Source: Sporomusaceae bacterium UBA1887 | GTDB taxonomy: Bacteria; Bacillota; Negativicutes; Sporomusales; DSM-15969 | Reading direction: 5' to 3' | Length of the DNA stretch: 16,763 nt | NCBI GenBank assembly: GCA_002337925.1 | Contig: DDHB01000008.1 | Span: forward strand, 20,219-36,981 | Shown: piece by piece, positions 14,076-16,763 of the stretch | How the letters are laid out: every line of letters starts with the position of its first letter | Numbering within the stretch: the stretch's first letter is position 1 | Translations under genes and position numbers: made by a program | Notes under the pieces: model-generated | Seen by the model: only the letters and a program-made list of their open reading frames with translations | Told to the model about the DNA's origin: nothing | Databases searched by the model: none

Positions 14076-15482
14076 TTAACCTTTTTGAGAAAAATCATTC
14101 TCTTTTGGCGCCATGGCACTATTTTTACGACTATAAGTGAAGTAAACGATCATCCCAATTACATACCAGGCCGCAAAAAACTCCATTGTTTCACGCGGCA
14201 GATTCGCTATTAAATAGCCGCACAACAACACAGCCATCGGCACAACAATCTTCACGGCAGGGCAGCGAAATGGTCTTTCTGCATCCGGCTGAGTCTTGCG
14301 CAGCACCCCTACACCAACAGCAACCAAAATGAAAGCAAAAAGTGTTCCCATGTTGCAAAGCTCGGCAATGATATTGATCGGCAATAAACCACTCAGCACG
14401 CTTACCACGCCGCCGGCAACCAAAGTAATAATGTGAGGTGTACCATACTTAGGATGGATCTTCACCAGACTTTGCGGAATCATTCCATCCCGGGCCATCG
14501 CTAAAAATATGCGGGTCTGACCATACATGAAAACCAGCAATACAGTAGTGATCCCACAAATAGCACCGATTGCCACCAACGCGCTGCCAAAATTCATCCC
14601 AATAGCCCGAAGCGCGTAAGCAACCGGCTCACTGTTATTAAGCGAAGAATATGGTACAACACCTGTCAGTACGGCCGCAACGGCGATATATAATATTGTA
14701 CAGACGATCAGTGAGCCGACAATGCCAACCGGAATATCCCTGTTAGGATTTTTACACTCTTCCACTGCGGTGGACACGGTATCAAACCCAATATAGGCAA
14801 AGAAAACAATCGCTGCACCTGCAGATACACCACTCCAGCCGAATGGCAGGAAGGGATGCCAGTTCAACGGTTCAATATGCGGAGTGGCCAGAAATAAGAA
14901 GATAGCAATGCAAGCCAGCTTAATAGCAACCAGGATCTTATTCAAATTAGCGCTTTCTCTTGTTCCCAGCATTAGTAAATAGGAAAGGAATGCAGTAATT
15001 AAGACAGCAGGAACATTTAAAATGCCTCCATCAGCTGGTACGGCGGTCCAAGCTTGAGGTAACACGATCCCCATCGATTTCAGTAACCCAACCATATAAC
15101 CTGACCAACCGGCTGCGACCGCTGCTGAACCGATCGTATACTCGCAAATTAATGCCCATCCTACAGCAAAAGCAACAATTTCCCCCATGGAAACATAGGT
15201 GAAGGTATAAGCGCTGCCGGTTACCGGCACCATAGATGAAAGCTCAGAGTAAGCTAAAGCGGCAAAAGCGCAGGCTAAACCGGATAATACAAAGGAAAGC
15301 ATGATACCAGGCCCTGCATATTTCGCTGCAGCCACACCGGTAAGTACAAAAATACCCGTGCCAATGATGCATCCGATACCGAGTAGAACAAGATCTGTAG
15401 CACCTAATGTTTTTCTCAGCCCCTCGCCTCCCTGCGTCCCCCTGACAAGATCGGCAATACTTTTTTTACGAAACAGACTCAT
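14076..15482 (-). CDS. APC superfamily amino-acid permease (CAT-type, BcaP/YfnA-like)
   Basis: This is a 468-residue, 12-helix amino-acid permease. The N-terminus FRKKSIADLV..LRKTLGATDLVLLGIGCIIGTGIFVLTG contains the APC helix-1 substrate-site motif GIGCIIGTGIF and is very like Bacillus YhdG(BcaP)/YfnA as I remember them. Helix 6 carries FFAYIGFDTVSTAVEECKNPNRDIP, also typical of CAT-type permeases. The gene follows leucine dehydrogenase by 97 bases on the same strand with no terminator between, so a branched-chain amino acid is the best substrate guess; this rests on context, not on residues. GAGGGGGGAAAGGG directly precedes the ATG. A strong terminator follows. Confidence 0.93.
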   Translation of the reverse strand: MSLFRKKSIADLVRGTQGGEGLRKTLGATDLVLLGIGCIIGTGIFVLTGVAAAKYAGPGIMLSFVLSGLACAFAALAYSELSSMVPVTGSAYTFTYVSMGEIVAFAVGWALICEYTIGSAAVAAGWSGYMVGLLKSMGIVLPQAWTAVPADGGILNVPAVLITAFLSYLLMLGTRESANLNKILVAIKLACIAIFLFLATPHIEPLNWHPFLPFGWSGVSAGAAIVFFAYIGFDTVSTAVEECKNPNRDIPVGIVGSLIVCTILYIAVAAVLTGVVPYSSLNNSEPVAYALRAIGMNFGSALVAIGAICGITTVLLVFMYGQTRIFLAMARDGMIPQSLVKIHPKYGTPHIITLVAGGVVSVLSGLLPINIIAELCNMGTLFAFILVAVGVGVLRKTQPDAERPFRCPAVKIVVPMAVLLCGYLIANLPRETMEFFAAWYVIGMIVYFTYSRKNSAMAPKENDFSQKG

Positions 15483-15532
15483 CCCTTTCCCCCCTCAAAA
15501 ATAATTAGAAAATTCAGTAATTATTAACTATT

Positions 15533-15567
15533 CTCCCGCCCGTGCCCACAGTAAGCACGAGCAGGAG
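15533..15567 (-). other. Intercistronic 13-bp stem-loop without T run
   Basis: Between leucine dehydrogenase and the permease, 15567-15555 and 15545-15533 form a continuous 13-pair GC-rich stem (a few G-T pairs as RNA) with a nine-base loop. Neither strand has a T run after it, so it is not an ordinary terminator. A role in mRNA processing or 3'-end protection, giving different levels of the two proteins, is the simplest reading. Confidence 0.6.
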
Positions 15568-15579
15568 ACAGTACCAATG

Positions 15580-16638
15580 TTATGGCAGCATTGTCTTTTT
15601 CACCTTGCCGATTAAAGCAATTCGTTCTTCAGCAAGGAGATCCGCTGCTTTATAGGTTGGAATATTCTCCCGTTTGGCGATAGCAATAACCTTTTCAATC
15701 GTATGATAAATACCGTCTACTTTCCGTAAAGCACGCTCCCGGTTATACCCGCCTTCCTGCAATTCATCAGCTACATTGATGACGCCGCCGGCATTGATGA
15801 TGAAATCAGGAGCATACAAGATTCCTCTCGTCTGAAGAATATCGCCATGCCGCGTTTCTTTCAGCTGATTATTAGCAGCCCCGGCAATAACCCGGCATTT
15901 TAATAACGGCAGTGTTTCATCATTAATTACAGCTCCAAGTGCGCAGGGAGCAAATATGTCACAAGGAACGCCATATATTTGATGGGGAGCCACAGCTTCC
16001 GCGCCAAAATCATTAACAACAGCGCGGATATTCTCTTCGCTAATATCGGTCACAATGAGATTAGCCCCTTCATCGTGAAGATGCTTGCAAAGCGTGTATC
16101 CTACATGGCCCAGCCCCTGGACAGCCACTATTTTGCCTCGAAGCGAATCACTTCCCCAGACCTCGGCAGCACAAGCTTTAATCCCTTTCCAGGTTCCGTA
16201 AGCTGTAACAGGCGAAGGATCAGCAGTCCCGCGGCCAGTTACGTGAGGGGTTTCCAGCCGGATATATTCCATATCCTCTACAGCAGTTCCCACATCTTCT
16301 GCAGTAATATACCGCCCATTCAGACTCTGTACAAAACGGCCGAATGCCCGGAACAGCGCTTCGCTCTTATCTGTCTTGGAGTTAGCGATAATAACGGCTT
16401 TTCCGCCGCCAATATTTAAGCCTGCTGCCGCATTTTTATAGCTCATTCCTCTTGCCAGACGCACTACGTCCGTAATTGCATCATCTTCACACTCATAGTG
16501 CCACATGCGGGTCCCCCCCAGGGCCGGTCCAAGAGTGGTGTCATGAATACAAATAATTGCTTTCAGACCTGAGGCCGGGTCATGACAAAATACCAGCTGT
16601 TCATACCCATGCTGTTCCATCTTTTTAAAAATTTCCAT
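15580..16638 (-). CDS. Leucine dehydrogenase (Glu/Leu/Phe/Val dehydrogenase family)
   Basis: This NAD-dependent cytoplasmic enzyme deaminates leucine, isoleucine and valine to the branched-chain 2-oxo acids, or the reverse. At 352 residues it is close to the ~364 of Bacillus leucine dehydrogenase, and most stretches match that enzyme as I remember it: GLKAIICIHDTTLGPALGGTRMW at the N-terminus, the catalytic lysine in GLNIGGGK (K80), the second substrate lysine at K68, the catalytic Asp in TAEDVGT (D115), the Rossmann loop GLGHVG (175-180) and D198 for NAD. The loop before PSPVTAYG appears several residues shorter than in Bacillus. Phe or Val preference cannot be wholly excluded. AGGAGGGG lies shortly before the ATG. 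It heads a unit with the APC permease and has a sigma-54-type promoter upstream. Confidence 0.93.
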   Translation of the reverse strand: MEIFKKMEQHGYEQLVFCHDPASGLKAIICIHDTTLGPALGGTRMWHYECEDDAITDVVRLARGMSYKNAAAGLNIGGGKAVIIANSKTDKSEALFRAFGRFVQSLNGRYITAEDVGTAVEDMEYIRLETPHVTGRGTADPSPVTAYGTWKGIKACAAEVWGSDSLRGKIVAVQGLGHVGYTLCKHLHDEGANLIVTDISEENIRAVVNDFGAEAVAPHQIYGVPCDIFAPCALGAVINDETLPLLKCRVIAGAANNQLKETRHGDILQTRGILYAPDFIINAGGVINVADELQEGGYNRERALRKVDGIYHTIEKVIAIAKRENIPTYKAADLLAEERIALIGKVKKTMLP

Positions 16639-16684
16639 ACAAGTCCCCTCCTAAAAGTAAAAAATTGGATTACCTAATTCTAAT

Positions 16685-16700
16685 CGCAAGAAATATGCCA
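16685..16700 (-). promoter_or_regulatory. Sigma-54 (RpoN/SigL)-type promoter of leucine dehydrogenase
   Basis: On the minus strand TGGCAT-ATTTC-TTGCG (16700-16685) matches the sigma-54 consensus TGGCAY-N5-TTGCW, differing only in the last base, with exactly ten bases between the invariant GG and GC. The start would be near 16674, 36 bases before the ATG. The related Bacillus subtilis bkd operon, which includes leucine dehydrogenase, is known to be SigL-dependent, which supports the call. Confidence 0.75.
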
Positions 16701-16713
16701 AACGAAAAAGGAA

Positions 16714-16728
16714 CCACAAAGCGAGTGG
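16714..16728. repeat. Short inverted repeat upstream of the sigma-54 promoter
   Basis: CCAC (16714-16717), seven bases, then GTGG (16725-16728) lie just upstream of the -24 element. This is close for an enhancer-binding-protein site; the main enhancer would be expected beyond the right edge of the window. The remaining sequence to 16763 is AT-rich and shows no gene. Confidence 0.25.
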
Positions 16729-16763
16729 AATCATCTGGTATAAAAAGAATCACTGCAATTTTT

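Noticed and set aside
15533..15567. The intercistronic stem-loop as a rho-independent terminator.
   Set aside because: There is no T run on either strand next to the stem, and the next gene on the same strand has no separate promoter that I can see.
1..16763. Mobile elements, CRISPR arrays, tRNA or rRNA genes, phage or toxin-antitoxin modules.
   Set aside because: No transposase, integrase, array of repeats, or RNA gene signature was seen; all substantial frames are chromosomal housekeeping, transport or signalling genes.

Overview
The window is a densely packed stretch of chromosome from a low-to-medium GC Gram-positive-type bacterium (Bacillota). The evidence is a T-box leader with canonical AGGGTGGTACCGCG elements, near-consensus sigma-A promoters, strong AGGAGG-type ribosome binding sites, leucine dehydrogenase and CAT-type permease sequences close to the Bacillus forms as I remember them, and intrinsic terminators with long T runs. 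The mixture of a CobO-type cobalamin adenosyltransferase, ComB, MenA and sigma-54-type control would suit a Sporomusa/Pelosinus-like member of the Negativicutes. That placement is an inference from gene content and not proven. No mobile element, CRISPR array, rRNA or tRNA was seen.

Layout. A DbpA-type DEAD-box RNA helicase (minus strand) lies at the left edge. It diverges from a sodium:solute symporter gene (plus strand) that sits behind a perfect-consensus promoter and an unusual T-box leader, which has one Stem I but two complete antiterminator/terminator modules in series. A 35-residue lysine-rich open reading frame with its own promoter and terminator follows. Next on the minus strand are cobO and a LysR-type regulator, which diverges from a plus-strand MFS transporter. 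The MFS stop codon overlaps the stop of a membrane-anchored GAF-GAF-GGDEF diguanylate cyclase. That cyclase is preceded, in the same minus-strand unit, by an HD-GYP phosphodiesterase, so c-di-GMP synthesis and breakdown enzymes appear co-transcribed. Further right on the minus strand are comB, a CPBP membrane protease and a MenA/UbiA-type prenyltransferase (the last two coupled through a TAGTG stop/start), then an MFS drug-efflux-type transporter, an APC amino-acid permease and leucine dehydrogenase.

How the genes work together. Two amino-acid units stand out. The symporter is gated by uncharged tRNA through the T-box; the most likely specifier is TTC (Phe). The leucine dehydrogenase/permease pair has a sequence with the exact GG-N10-GC geometry of a sigma-54 promoter just upstream of its ribosome binding site. 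This mirrors the SigL-dependent branched-chain amino-acid catabolic operon of Bacillus subtilis. The central HD-GYP/GGDEF pair is a c-di-GMP signalling unit with a tandem 12-bp repeat upstream of its putative promoter. The best leads for something not well described are the serial double T-box gate and the tiny lysine-rich gene.
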